From NCBI RefSeq assembly GCF_000526515.1, contig NZ_JAGF01000001.1, forward strand, positions 930,001-994,000: a DNA stretch of 64,000 nucleotides, written 5' to 3'. Origin of the DNA: Cellulomonas sp. KRMCY2. GTDB lineage: Bacteria; Actinomycetota; Actinomycetes; Actinomycetales; Cellulomonadaceae. Shown here one piece after another: positions 16,146 through 24,562 of the stretch. The first letter of the stretch is position 1. Every line of letters begins with the position of its first letter. Position numbers and translations under genes: made by a program. The notes under the pieces were generated by a model that made no database searches, had not been told where the DNA came from, and saw only the letters and a program-made list of their open reading frames with translations.

Positions 16146-16940
16146 TCAGGCAGCCAGCTCCAGCGTTCCACGGGCACGGCCGACCCGGACGACTTGTGCG
16201 AAGCCGAGGGCGGCGACCACGAACCATCCCGCCCCTACTGCAGCCTCCAGCGCCAGCTGCGCCGCGATCTCAGCCGCGGGGCCGCCGTCCAGCAACGTCC
16301 TCACGGCCGTCAGACCGTGCGTCAGTGGCAGTACCTGGGCAACGGCCTGGACCGGGCCGGGCCAGAAGTCCACGGGCACGTTCACGCCGGCGAACGCAAG
16401 AAGCACCAGGTAGCTGAGGTTCATCGCAGTCCATCGACGGCCGGGCTTGTGCAGCACCAGGCACGAGACCGCGGCTCCGTAGCCGTACGCGGCCAGGCCG
16501 ATCAGCACGATCATCGGGAGAGCGAGAAGCGCTTGTGGCATCGGCAGGCTGATCCCGAAGAGGGGCGGCAACGTGAACAGGGCGATCGACGAGGTCAGGA
16601 GCCCCGATGTGAGGTAGTGCACCCCGCGGCCCAGGTAGACGGTTAGGTGCGTTGCCGGGGCTGCGACCATCAGCGGTAGCGTCCCGGCGCGTCGTTCGCT
16701 GACGGTGGCCAGGACAACGATGCAGGCCTCCATCGCCACGATGTAGACGGCGTTGCCGACCACTAGGTACTCGACCTGCTGCTGCGAGCCGAGCAGCCGG
16801 CCGACAAGGGCGTAGAACGATGCCTGCATCAGCAGCCGCAGCAGCCAGCCGACGAGCCACGACTGCCAGGTGTAGAACGCGCGGTACTCGGCAAAGGCAC
16901 CGATCGCAGTGTGCTTGAGCACCCGCAGCTGCTCACGCAC
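16146..16940 (-). CDS. ABC-2 type exporter permease (second)
   Basis: About 264 residues from GTG 16940, overlapping the previous gene's end by 8 bases. It begins EQLRVLKHTAIGAFAEYRAFY and has about six membrane segments (SWLVGWLLRLLMQASFYALVG, VGNAVYIVAMEACIVVL, LLALPMIVLIGLAAYGYGAAV, LSYLVLLAFAGVNVP and others). The FAGVNVPVDFWPGPVQAVAQVLPLTHGL stretch is the usual ABC-2 family feature. With the other permease and the ATPase it forms a complete exporter. The substrate is unknown. Confidence 0.85.
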   Translation of the reverse strand: MREQLRVLKHTAIGAFAEYRAFYTWQSWLVGWLLRLLMQASFYALVGRLLGSQQQVEYLVVGNAVYIVAMEACIVVLATVSERRAGTLPLMVAAPATHLTVYLGRGVHYLTSGLLTSSIALFTLPPLFGISLPMPQALLALPMIVLIGLAAYGYGAAVSCLVLHKPGRRWTAMNLSYLVLLAFAGVNVPVDFWPGPVQAVAQVLPLTHGLTAVRTLLDGGPAAEIAAQLALEAAVGAGWFVVAALGFAQVVRVGRARGTLELAA

Positions 16941-17700
16941 TGCTGACCGTCCCAAGCTCACGGACCCGGCGGAGAGCCAGCCGCACGAGCCCCTGCCCCG
17001 CGGCCAGGCCGACGAGTCCCAACCCGACCACGACCGCCAGTCGCAGTCCGACGTCGGACACAGGGCCGGGCTCCAGGCTGTCTCGCAGCAGCTCGGCACC
17101 CCAGGTGAGGAAGACCAGCCGCGACAGCGGCTCGATCCAGTCGGGCAGGAACGCCACGGGCACCATCACGCCGCTGAGGATGTACACCGGATAGCTCAGG
17201 AAGTTCGCGAACATGCCGCCTCCTCGCGCCAGCACGAACCAGGCTGAGATGAGCGTGCTCGTGCCAGCCATGGCAAAGGTGGTCGCCAGGGCGGCCACGG
17301 TGAAGACTCCGGGATGCGGCACCTCGACCTCGACCCTGAAGAGCAGCCGCGCGACGAGGTAGGTCTCGACCATCGGCAGCAGACCCAGCATCGTCACCGA
17401 ACCGATGCGTCCGAGCACGACCCAGAGCAGCGAGGTCGGCGAGCTGATCGCCAGTTCGAGGGTGCCGCCGCCCTTCTCCTCGAGCAGCACGTCCCCGGCG
17501 AGGGCAATGCTGAACATCCAGAGCCCCATCAGTACCGGCGCCAGAAGCGCATGCCCCAGCAGGTCGTCGCGTCCTGCCGCCAGCGTCATGCCGAGCAGCA
17601 CGATGGCGAAGAACGGCGTCGTGAACAGGATCTGCAGGTCGTCGGGTGAGCGCCGTGCCCGCCACAGCTGCATCCGGGCGCCAGCGAGTGCCGCCCTCAC
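16933..17700 (-). CDS. ABC-2 type exporter permease (first)
   Basis: 255 residues starting at GTG 17700, whose GTGA overlaps the ATPase stop. There are six membrane segments and the typical LEEKGGGTLELAISSPTSLLWVVLGRI and ILSGVMVPVAFLPDWIEPLSRL blocks of drug/antibiotic-type ABC-2 exporters. It pairs with the downstream permease as a heterodimer; both depend on the upstream ATPase. Confidence 0.87.
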   Translation of the reverse strand: MRAALAGARMQLWRARRSPDDLQILFTTPFFAIVLLGMTLAAGRDDLLGHALLAPVLMGLWMFSIALAGDVLLEEKGGGTLELAISSPTSLLWVVLGRIGSVTMLGLLPMVETYLVARLLFRVEVEVPHPGVFTVAALATTFAMAGTSTLISAWFVLARGGGMFANFLSYPVYILSGVMVPVAFLPDWIEPLSRLVFLTWGAELLRDSLEPGPVSDVGLRLAVVVGLGLVGLAAGQGLVRLALRRVRELGTVSSA

Positions 17701-18662
17701 CGGACGTCCATGCCGCGAGCGCCGACCAGCTCGATGTACACGTCTTCCAGCCGCGGTTTGAGCGTCCGGAGCGACCTGACTCCCGACTCCACGAGGAGCT
17801 CCAGCACGGCGGCTGACGCATCCTCCCCGTCAACCCGCGCCGACATCACTCCGTCGCGTACGACGACGTCGAGCACGCCCTCACGTCGGCGGACGCGGTC
17901 AACCACCTCGACCGGCACGTCGTCGGCCTCCACGCGCAACGCCCGGGTGGCGCGGCGTGCCAGGCCACGAGGGGTCTCGGTGGCGATCACCCGACCGCCG
18001 TCAATGAGAGTCACGCGGTCGCAGACCTCTTCGGCCTCGGCCATGTCGTGCGTCGTCAGCAGGACCGTTCGACCCTCGGCCCGCAGCTCGCCGACGAGCG
18101 CTCGGAAGTCGTGCGCGGCGACCGGATCCATGCCGGTGGTCGGCTCGTCGAGCAACACGACCTTCGGCTCGCCGATCAGTCCGCGTGCCAGGTGCAGTCG
18201 CTGCTTCATGCCACGTGAGAAGGTCTCAACCGGCGTATCTGCCTTGTCTGCGAGGCCCACTCGGTCGAGCAGCGCCTGCGCACGACGAGACGCGGCGGCA
18301 TCGGAGAGCTTGTAGAGGGCCGCCCAGTAACGCAGGTTCTGCCGAGCCGTCAGCCGGTAGTACAGGCCACGCTCGCCCCCGTAGACAATGCCGACGAGGG
18401 GACGGACGACCCCCGTCTCTCTGACCACGTCGTGGCCGAGCACCTTCGCGGAACCCGACGACGGCAGCAGGCTCGTCGAGAGGACACGGCACAGCGTCGT
18501 CTTGCCGGCACCGTTGGGGCCTAGGAGGCCGTGCACCTCGCCCTGGGGGACAGTCAGGTCAAGACCCGCGAGCGCCGTGACCTCTGGTCCCTTCGGCCGC
18601 CAGCCCTTGCCGGTGCGGTACGTGCGGACGAGACCCACGACCTCCACAGCCGGCGCGTCCAT
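17697..18662 (-). CDS. ABC exporter ATP-binding protein (DrrA-like)
   Basis: About 321 residues from ATG 18662 (GGGGGG upstream). Walker A GPNGAGKTT at 48-56, signature FSRGMKQRL near 148, Walker B VVLLDEPTTGMD with Asp172/Glu173, switch His in TTHDMAEAEEVCDR. The C-terminal 80 residues (RVEADDVPVEVVDRV..., ending TLKPRLEDVYIELVGA) are the DrrA/NodI-type extension. It powers the two ABC-2 permeases encoded immediately downstream with a 4-base overlap. An exporter of a drug, lipid or natural product is likely; nothing nearby names the substrate. Confidence 0.9.
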   Translation of the reverse strand: MDAPAVEVVGLVRTYRTGKGWRPKGPEVTALAGLDLTVPQGEVHGLLGPNGAGKTTLCRVLSTSLLPSSGSAKVLGHDVVRETGVVRPLVGIVYGGERGLYYRLTARQNLRYWAALYKLSDAAASRRAQALLDRVGLADKADTPVETFSRGMKQRLHLARGLIGEPKVVLLDEPTTGMDPVAAHDFRALVGELRAEGRTVLLTTHDMAEAEEVCDRVTLIDGGRVIATETPRGLARRATRALRVEADDVPVEVVDRVRRREGVLDVVVRDGVMSARVDGEDASAAVLELLVESGVRSLRTLKPRLEDVYIELVGARGMDVR

Positions 18663-19090
18663 GCGAGCCCCCCGTCCGATCCCTTGATTCCGTTCGACCC
18701 GTAGCACGAGTTGCGGTCGCCGAAGGCTACCGGGAGTATCTTGCCGACATGCTGCTCAAGAGTTCCGCGGCGGCGCTCACGAGACTCTCGTTGTCCTCTA
18801 CGGTGAGCAGGTCACACCGTTCGACGAGGGCTACGAGGGCGATCCTCATCATGACCTCGTCGGTAGACTGGACGGATGGGACTGGCCTACAGCGTGAGCA
18901 ACGACGTGAGCGCGCTTCACGACCTGCGTCGGTCTTGCCTTGGCGAACTGGCCACCTTTCGGTCCGCATCTAGTCCGCAACCAGCCAAGAACATGGCCTA
19001 ACCGATGAGAAGTGTCGGAAGGCATCGCCGCAGGTCAGGCCAGTTTTCGGCACCCTGACCAGGCGCCCCATCTCCCACCACAAGCGACTT

Positions 19091-19130
19091 TCAATCCGTA
19101 GGTTGTGGGTTCGAGCCCCACGGGGCCCAC
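19091..19130 (+). repeat. tRNA 3'-end fragment (candidate att site), copy B
   Basis: From AATCCGTAGGTTGTGG through the T-arm to GGGGCCCAC it is identical to copy A. The sequence on either side (CGACTTTC before, TTGATGCG after) is unrelated to the longer repeat that carries copies A, C and D. It therefore marks the minimal shared core of about 36-40 bp. Confidence 0.75.
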
Positions 19131-19313
19131 TTGATGCGATGACCTGCAACGACACTGCTCTTGGTGCGTCCCATGTCGGGCTGTCACTCACGTGTGTTGC
19201 TAGACGCTCGCCCCAGGCCGGTCCGAGAGGGGACGGCGGACGGCCTGGAGCGCGAGGCACCGCTCGCGGGCATCGACGCCCTGGAGGCTGTGCAAGGCGC
19301 TCCTGTACGGGGT

Positions 19314-19335
19314 CGCATCGGACGTGTCCGATGCG
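19314..19335. promoter_or_regulatory. 22-bp palindrome
   Basis: CGCATCGGAC and GTCCGATGCG flank a GT dinucleotide. It lies about 95 bases past the end of the kinase-fold gene in an otherwise empty stretch. It may be an operator or part of a lost element's end. Confidence 0.35.
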
Positions 19336-19429
19336 CGTGAGCGTGTCCGCGGCGTCGCTCAGCCGCCGATCCAGAGTCAGCTCTGGGCACCTCGCTGCGC
19401 CTTCGAGATCAGCGGCTGGTCCTGTCGCC

Positions 19430-20464
19430 CTACCTTGGCTGCAGCCCGACGATGGGCCCGGGATACTGCGCGTGGATGTCGCCGTCGACCAGGCGCCAGC
19501 AGAAGTCGTTCATCTGGGCCGCAGCGGGAGCGTGACGGGCGAGGATGCCCGCCACTGCCGCCGGCACGTCCAGCGGGATGTCGCCGCTCGCGCACCGACT
19601 CACGTATGCGTTGCGTGCAGCAGGACCACCGCTGGTCGGCACCGGCACCCCACACACCGTGGTGACCAGCCAGTTGACCAGTCGCATCGCCGCGTAGTCC
19701 GCATCGTGGTCGATGTTGTGCGCGACGAAGTCGCGCTCGGCGTCGGACAGATCGAACTGAGGCGATGTGGCCAGCCCAAGGTCAACGAGGTAGATCCGAT
19801 CGTCGTCTGCCCGCATGTTGGCGAAGTGTCCATCCATGTGCAGCACCTCGCGGCTACGCAGGAAGGCGACGGCCTCGAAGAGCTGCCGCTCGAACGTCTC
19901 GGCACTGCCCACCGGGTCGTTCAGCCTGTCGAGCAGCCGATCGGGAAGGTACTCGAGAAGGAGCACGAGGCTGGAGCCCGCGTCGGCCAGTTCCTCGAAG
20001 CGGATCCGCACCGCCGGGTCGCCTCCGAACTGGGCAACGACCGCCTCGATGTCCCGGTGCTCGGACGCGACAGGTGGGCGGCCCGGTGGCACCCGCCAGT
20101 GGTGCAGCAGGGCGAAGGACTCGGACTCACCGCCGAGGACTCCCTCGGTGACGGTGATGTTCGCGGCCAGCTCGCGCCACGCGCCGAAGCCCGGGCCGGC
20201 GAGGCGGTGCATGCCGTACTGGCAGGAGGTCGGCAGTTCGAAGAGGTTCGCTGTGCTGTGCGGATGCGCCAGTTCCCGGTCGGTGATCGGAATCCGCTTG
20301 GCGAACACCATGATGCCGTCGACGTCGAGCACCGAGGAGCCACCGCCCACGCCCACAGCGCTGGTGGGTGCGGCGTGGAGGAACGCCGCCAGCTCGTCGT
20401 CGTCGCGGGCTGCGAGCGAGGCCGACACGAGGTCGTGACGGACACGTCGGGTGGTGAGGATCAC
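19430..20464 (-). CDS. protein kinase-fold protein
   Basis: About 344 residues if started at GTG 20464; the frame stays open far upstream only because it lies antisense to other genes. The kinase core is recognisable: FAKR with Lys56 as possible ATP lysine, catalytic loop VLHMDGHFANM (Asp211, Asn216) and the metal motif IYLVDLGLATS (Asp228, DLG in place of DFG). The block FDLSDAERDFVAHN-DADYAAMRLVNWLV is shared by an uncharacterised actinobacterial family annotated only as protein kinase. Substrate unknown; antibiotic or small-molecule phosphorylation is possible. It is divergent from the ArsR-AHSA1 fusion with a strong hairpin between. Confidence 0.7.
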   Translation of the reverse strand: MILTTRRVRHDLVSASLAARDDDELAAFLHAAPTSAVGVGGGSSVLDVDGIMVFAKRIPITDRELAHPHSTANLFELPTSCQYGMHRLAGPGFGAWRELAANITVTEGVLGGESESFALLHHWRVPPGRPPVASEHRDIEAVVAQFGGDPAVRIRFEELADAGSSLVLLLEYLPDRLLDRLNDPVGSAETFERQLFEAVAFLRSREVLHMDGHFANMRADDDRIYLVDLGLATSPQFDLSDAERDFVAHNIDHDADYAAMRLVNWLVTTVCGVPVPTSGGPAARNAYVSRCASGDIPLDVPAAVAGILARHAPAAAQMNDFCWRLVDGDIHAQYPGPIVGLQPR

Positions 20465-20490
20465 GCCATTCTGCCCGCCACTGAGGATCC

Positions 20491-20531
20491 GGACACGAAC
20501 GTGAGACAGCGGCCGCCTCACGTTCGTGTCC
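20491..20531. promoter_or_regulatory. 15-bp perfect inverted repeat in divergent spacer
   Basis: GGACACGAACGTGAG and CTCACGTTCGTGTCC are perfect arms around an 11-base loop. It lies in the 5' leader of the kinase-fold gene and upstream of the ArsR-AHSA1 gene. It is too long for a simple ArsR site and lacks a T-run on either strand, so an attenuator, an operator pair or a small mobile repeat are all possible. Confidence 0.5.
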
Positions 20532-20680
20532 GCGACCTTCGGCCGCTCCGCGCCGACATGCCAACTCCCCCTCAAGCCGTGCCCGGTGACTCGTGCAGGG
20601 AACTTCCAGAGCTGACAGTCACCACGCGCCAGGTTGACGGCGTTCTTGCATATGCAGGTAAACCCCTGCATGATTGATCC

Positions 20681-21514
20681 ATGACAGAGGAGTGGACCCT
20701 CGACCCGGTGTTCAAGGCCCTGGCCGATCCGACCCGTCGCCTGCTTCTCGACCGCCTCCGTCACCACGACGGTCAGACGCTCACCGAGCTCTGCCGCAGC
20801 CTCGAGATGGTGCGTCAGTCGGCGACGCAGCATCTCGACCAGCTGGTGCAGGCCAACCTCGTCACCGTCGTACGACGAGGGCGAGAGCGACTGCACTACC
20901 TCAACCCCACCCCGATCCACGAGATCGGGGAGCGCTGGATCGCGGCGTACGACGCGCCCCGGCTGGCCGCCCTGAGCAGCATCAAGCATCAAGCAGAGGA
21001 GTACGCCATGACCGAGACCACGACGACCCCGACGGCGACCGGAGCGGCGACAGCCGTGCCGACGTACGTCTACGTGACCTACATCCAGGCAAGCGCAGAG
21101 CAGGTGTGGCAGGCCCTGACCGACGCGGACCTGACAGCACGCTACTGGGGGCACGCCAACGTCTCCGACTGGCAGGTCGGTTCGCCTTGGGAGCACCGCC
21201 GAGTGGATGGCTCCAACGCCGTCGATGTCGCGGGAACCGTACTCGAAGCCGAACCGCCGACCCGGCTCACGATCACGTTCGAGGACTCCGACAAGGAGCG
21301 GGCCGGCGGACCGTCGGTGGTCAGGTTCGTCGTCGAACCACACGAGGGCATCGTCCGGCTGACGGTGACCCACGAGAACCTCCCCAACGTCGAGATGCTC
21401 AACGGAATCTCGCGCGGGTGGCCCGCGGTGCTCGCCAACCTCAAGTCCCTGCTGGAGACCGGTGACGTGCTGGGGACCGCGCCATGGGACGTACCGCAGG
21501 TCGAGACCGCATGA
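20681..21514 (+). CDS. ArsR-AHSA1 fusion regulator
   Basis: A 277-residue protein joining two domains that are separate genes at 75-933. Residues 1-95 are an ArsR HTH (LDPVFKALADPTRRLLLDRL; MVRQSATQHLDQLVQANLV; RRGRERLHYL). Residues about 128-265 are an AHSA1/SRPBCC domain (YVTYIQASAEQVWQALTDADLTARYWG; ISRGWPAVLANLKSLLETG). This fused form is a known architecture and suggests that the cavity binds the inducer. It overlaps the next gene by ATGA, so the two form an operon, probably autoregulated. Confidence 0.88.
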   Translation: MTEEWTLDPVFKALADPTRRLLLDRLRHHDGQTLTELCRSLEMVRQSATQHLDQLVQANLVTVVRRGRERLHYLNPTPIHEIGERWIAAYDAPRLAALSSIKHQAEEYAMTETTTTPTATGAATAVPTYVYVTYIQASAEQVWQALTDADLTARYWGHANVSDWQVGSPWEHRRVDGSNAVDVAGTVLEAEPPTRLTITFEDSDKERAGGPSVVRFVVEPHEGIVRLTVTHENLPNVEMLNGISRGWPAVLANLKSLLETGDVLGTAPWDVPQVETA

Positions 21515-22095
21515 GCCTCGAGTTGCTTCGCCGGGCAATGGAGTACGCCGAGACGGTCGTCTGCGATCTCACGAGCGACGACCTGCGGCTGCCCACACCA
21601 TGCGATGAGTGGGACGCCGGCAGGGTCGTTCTCCATCTCGCCGATGTCGCCGACGGGCTCATCGCCTTGGTGGAGACCGGAGACCTGGCCCTGCCGGAAC
21701 CGGCACGGGCCGACGACCCCGATCCGGTGTCCATCGTCGGCGAGTCCCTGACACGCCTGGCCGCCACGCTGTCCACGACGAGTGAGAAAGAACGTGCACA
21801 GGCCGCGGCTCGAGCAGGGGCCATCGAGTTCACCATGCACGGCTGGGACATCGGGGTCGCCCGGGACAGCGACCATCTGACCCCGGCGGACCTGGCGAAC
21901 GACGTTTGGGCGCTCGCGTCGTCGCTGATCACCGACGACGCGCGCGGCTCGAACTTCGCCTCTGCCGTCGATGTTCCCGCCACCGCGACGCCCAGCGACC
22001 GACTGGCCGGGTTCCTCGGACGTCAGACGGTGCCCGTGTCGGCACCGAGCAGCTGGGGCGTGTCTCCCAAGTCGCGCCTTGAGGGACGGAGGTAG
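21511..22095 (+). CDS. TIGR03086/DinB-type metal-binding protein
   Basis: About 194 residues from ATG 21511 (ATGA overlap). It carries the maleylpyruvate-isomerase-like four-helix bundle: AMEYAETVVCDLTSDDLRLPTPCDEWDAGRVVLHLADVADGL, where CDEWD...LHL includes the first metal-ligand His, and TMHGWDIGVA with the second. Family members use mycothiol or a metal for transfer reactions; this one's substrate is unknown. The last 15 or so residues (SSWGVSPKSRLEGRR) are encoded by the left 25-bp inverted repeat and following bases, so the natural C-terminus seems to have been replaced by an insertion. Confidence 0.75.
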   Translation: MSLELLRRAMEYAETVVCDLTSDDLRLPTPCDEWDAGRVVLHLADVADGLIALVETGDLALPEPARADDPDPVSIVGESLTRLAATLSTTSEKERAQAAARAGAIEFTMHGWDIGVARDSDHLTPADLANDVWALASSLITDDARGSNFASAVDVPATATPSDRLAGFLGRQTVPVSAPSSWGVSPKSRLEGRR

Positions 22096-22097
22096 CC

Positions 22098-22837
22098 ATG
22101 CCGGGGGTCGCTCGAGCGGACTTCGTCGCCGGACTCGCCGAGACGATCCTCGGCGAGTTGCCACCCACGCGCGCACTGGTGGCGATCGACGGGATCGGCG
22201 CCAGCGGCAAGACCACCCTGCTCGCCGAGCTTGCCCAGTCCATCACGTCGCGTCCTACCGTCCTCGTGCACGCCGACGACTTCTTCAACCCCGCTGAGAT
22301 CCGGCACGCCCGCGCCGCTACTCGCCCGAGGGGTTCTGGCTCGACACGTACGACTACGCAGGGCTTGTCGCGCACGTGCTTGCGCCGCTGCGAGCGCGAG
22401 GGTCGGGCATCTACCGGCCCGGCACCTTCGATCGCTCATCTGGGCGCCCGCTCCTCGCCGAGGCCCGTCAGGCGGCCCCCGACGCGGTCGTACCGGTGGA
22501 GGGGACGTTCCTGCATCGCGACGAACTCCGAGCCGTCTGGGACTACTCGATCTTCCATGCGATCCCCTTCAGCGAAGCGGAGCGGCGCATGGCGGCACGC
22601 GCCGGCGCACCACTTGAGCCGTCGTTGCTCGAGCGGTACCTCGGCGCGCATCGGATCTACTTCCGGGAAGCCGAGCCGTGGCGACGCGCCCGGCTCGTCG
22701 TCGACAACACGAACCCAGAGACAACCGTGCATCGTCGAGCCGAACGCCGCCTCGGCCCTCGACCCTCGACCCCTCGACCCTCGACCCTCGACGATCTCAA
22801 GTTCCCCTCGGCCAGGGACTTGGGAGACACGCCCTAG
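22098..22837 (+). pseudogene. uridine kinase-like P-loop protein, frameshifted
   Basis: The start (MPGVARADFVAGLAETILGE, then LVAIDGIGASGKTTLL, Walker A 32-40; VLVHADDFFNPAEIRH) is typical of uridine kinase-like P-loop proteins that phosphorylate nucleosides or similar hydroxyls. At 22311-22316 one base is lost, and the frame RYSPEGFWLDTYDYAGL onward (VPVEGTFLHRDELRAVWDYSIF; RYLGAHRIYFREAEPWRRARLVVDN) continues in another phase to the TAG at 22835. A run of five CCCTCGA units (22756-22791) and the right inverted repeat make up the last 25 codons. An intact enzyme would be about 230 residues; this copy is probably dead. Confidence 0.8.
22756..22791 (+). repeat. CCCTCGA tandem repeat (5 units)
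   Basis: Five copies of CCCTCGA, with one extra C after the second, encode the Pro/Ser/Thr-rich tail of the broken kinase. Confidence 0.85.
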
Positions 22838-23078
22838 CTGCACCCCGGCAGGTCCCCGCGGCCCGTCAGGTCGCTCGCTCACGAGGGTCAGCCAGAGGCC
22901 CGCACGATGGGTTCCTTGGCGGGCCCAATTCTCGATCTTGTCCAGGTGGTCGCCGCGGGCGTCGACGCCATGACGCACCGCCCGGATGAGCTGAACCTCG
23001 ACTGCTACGCCCGAACACGGTGCCACTCGGGTCGGCCGGCTTCCAGCAGCCGGGAACGACGGGGCGCCTCGGGGTAGA

Positions 23079-23312
23079 CCCCGCGAGCGCTACGGGGCCG
23101 CGTCGCCTGGCGGCAGGCCGCCCGGCCGTCCCTTGGGTGTCACTGATGTGCACCGTGAACGCGTGTGACGCGAGATGGTCTGCGCTGATGCAAAGGCGCA
23201 GGCCAGAAGTGCGTCTGATGGTCGGCGATGGCTCGGTCTGATGCCCTACCTGCCAGTCCGTGGGTTGTGGGTTCGAGCCCCACGGGGCCCACTGTGTTTG
23301 TGCTGGTCAGAG
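23079..23312 (+). repeat. dispersed att-linked repeat, copy C
   Basis: It matches copy D over its whole length (from ACCCCGCGAG onward) and copy A from 23124. It ends with the tRNA 3' fragment plus GTGTTTGTGCTGGTCAG. Confidence 0.8.
23252..23292 (+). repeat. tRNA 3'-end fragment (candidate att site), copy C
   Basis: Same T-arm and acceptor strand as copy A, with AGTCCGTGGG instead of AATCCGTAGG before it, so it is the most diverged copy. Confidence 0.75.
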
Positions 23313-23464
23313 GCCCGAGGAGTTCGGGCGAGCAACTCTGCGGGCCCTGACGGTCCGCAGCAGGTCGACACGTCGAAGGTCGACAGATCCGGACGAACAT
23401 GGACGTCGACGGCCCCTGCGTGGATACGCTCCCCCTCCTTGACCTCGGGGTGGGCGGTTCCGGG

Positions 23465-24457
23465 TCAGGGGACGAGAACCACGGTGCCGCGCTTGTGCCG
23501 GGAGTCGACGAGCCGGTGGGCCTCCGCGGCGTCGGCAAGGGGGTAGGTGCGGTCCACGACGGGCCGGATGCGGCCCTCCACCGCCAGTCCGATCAGGACG
23601 GTCATGTCGGCCGCCTTGTCCGCCTGGGGCCGCAGGCCGGTGAAGGCGAGTCGCACGCGCCGCCTGGCCCCTCGCGTCAGCAGGCTCTGCACCGCTGCCA
23701 CCGGGCTGGGCGCGGTCGTCAGGTACACGCCGCCGGGGCGAAGTGCCCGCCGGCAGCGCCGGAAGGAACTGGTCGCCACCGTGTCGAAGACGACGTCGTA
23801 CGCGCCGCGTGCAGCCGTGAAGTCCTCGGCCGTGTAGTCGATCACCTCGGTGGCCCCGAGCGATCGCACCAGCTCGGCGCTGCGGCCACTGCACACCCCC
23901 ACCACCTCGGCACCGAGGTCCGCCGCAAGCTGCACCGCGGCGGCCCCCACGCACCCGGACGCACCGTTGATGAGAACGCGCTGACCGGGCAACAGCCGCG
24001 CCTGGTCCCGCAGGAACGGGAGCGCAGTGAGGCCGCCCTCGGTGACCCCGACCGCGTCGGGCAGCGTGAGGCCGTCCGGCACCCGGGCGATGCCAACGGC
24101 CCGCAGACAGACGCACTCGGCGTACCCCCCCATCCGGGCGCCGGTCGCGCCGACGACCCGCTCCCCTACGGCGACAGCTGTGACGCCCTCCCCGAGCGCG
24201 ACGACGACGCCGGCCACCTCGCTGCCCAGGATCGGGTTCCTCGGGTGCAGCAGCCCGCCCGCGAGGCGCGCGATGGCCGGCCGCGCAGCGCGCAGGGCTG
24301 CGTCGGCGGCGCTCGCGGCGACCGCTCCGACGCGTACGAGCACCTCGCCGGGCCGCGGGGCCGGTACGGGCACCTGCTCGGGGTGCAGCACCTCGGGCGG
24401 GCCGTAGCGGCGGTGCACGGAGGCTGTCATCGTGCGCGGGAGGGGTTCGGTGGTCAT
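23465..24457 (-). CDS. MDR-family NADPH quinone/alcohol reductase
   Basis: About 330 residues from ATG 24457, with AAGGAG seven bases upstream. The N-terminal GroES-like domain (RRYGPPEVLHPEQVPVPAPRPGEVLVRV; ILGSEVAGVVVALGEGV) is followed by a Rossmann domain with GASGCVG at 165-171 and the ATEVIDYTAEDF and YDVVFDTV blocks of zinc-free quinone oxidoreductase-like MDRs. No structural zinc Cys cluster is present. It should reduce a carbonyl or enone with NADPH. It reads toward repeat copy C and is followed upstream by an XRE/membrane pair in the same direction, about 100 bases away. Confidence 0.87.
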   Translation of the reverse strand: MTTEPLPRTMTASVHRRYGPPEVLHPEQVPVPAPRPGEVLVRVGAVAASAADAALRAARPAIARLAGGLLHPRNPILGSEVAGVVVALGEGVTAVAVGERVVGATGARMGGYAECVCLRAVGIARVPDGLTLPDAVGVTEGGLTALPFLRDQARLLPGQRVLINGASGCVGAAAVQLAADLGAEVVGVCSGRSAELVRSLGATEVIDYTAEDFTAARGAYDVVFDTVATSSFRRCRRALRPGGVYLTTAPSPVAAVQSLLTRGARRRVRLAFTGLRPQADKAADMTVLIGLAVEGRIRPVVDRTYPLADAAEAHRLVDSRHKRGTVVLVP

Positions 24458-24562
24458 GACGGGCTCCTTGCCGAGGGTGTGCGGGATCACGGCCGCGAGG
24501 TGCTCCTCGCGTGCCGGGCGTTGCGGAGGTGGGTTCGGGTGGATGCAGTCAGGCGGGTGCGG

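Larger units (their letters stand above)
18663..19429. other. gap: tRNA fragment, a palindrome, one short frame
   Basis: A 41-codon rightward frame (ATG 18876 to 19001, MGLAYSVSNDVSALHDLRRSC) may be the 5' scrap of a gene cut at the tRNA-fragment junction. The tRNA 3' copy at 19091 and the palindrome at 19314 follow. No full gene is seen. Confidence 0.5.
22049..22841. mobile_element. inverted-repeat-bounded unit carrying a kinase gene
   Basis: A 25-bp inverted repeat with a single mismatch lies at 22049-22073 (GCAGCTGGGGCGTGTCTCCC AAGTC) and 22817-22841 (GACTTGGGAGACACGCCCTA GCTGC). The 793-bp unit holds only the frameshifted kinase. CTGG on the left and CTAG on the right next to GGCGTGTCTCCC could be a worn CTAG target duplication. 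It has no transposase, so it would be a passenger-carrying non-autonomous element or two solo IS ends. Confidence 0.55.
22838..23464. other. gap: gene fragment, repeat copy C, tRNA fragment
   Basis: A 56-codon frame from ATG 22907 (MGSLAGPILDLVQVVAAGVDAM) looks like the start of a gene that runs into the repeat at about 23075. Repeat copy C and a tRNA 3' fragment follow. No complete gene is seen. Confidence 0.5.

Noticed and set aside
19430-21538. A 702-residue minus-strand frame
   Set aside because: Only the last 344 residues (from about 20464) match the kinase-fold family; the rest is antisense to the ArsR-AHSA1 fusion gene.
22756-22791. CRISPR-like repeat
   Set aside because: The 7-bp units are directly adjacent with no spacers; it is a simple tandem repeat. 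No CRISPR array or cas gene is seen anywhere in the window.
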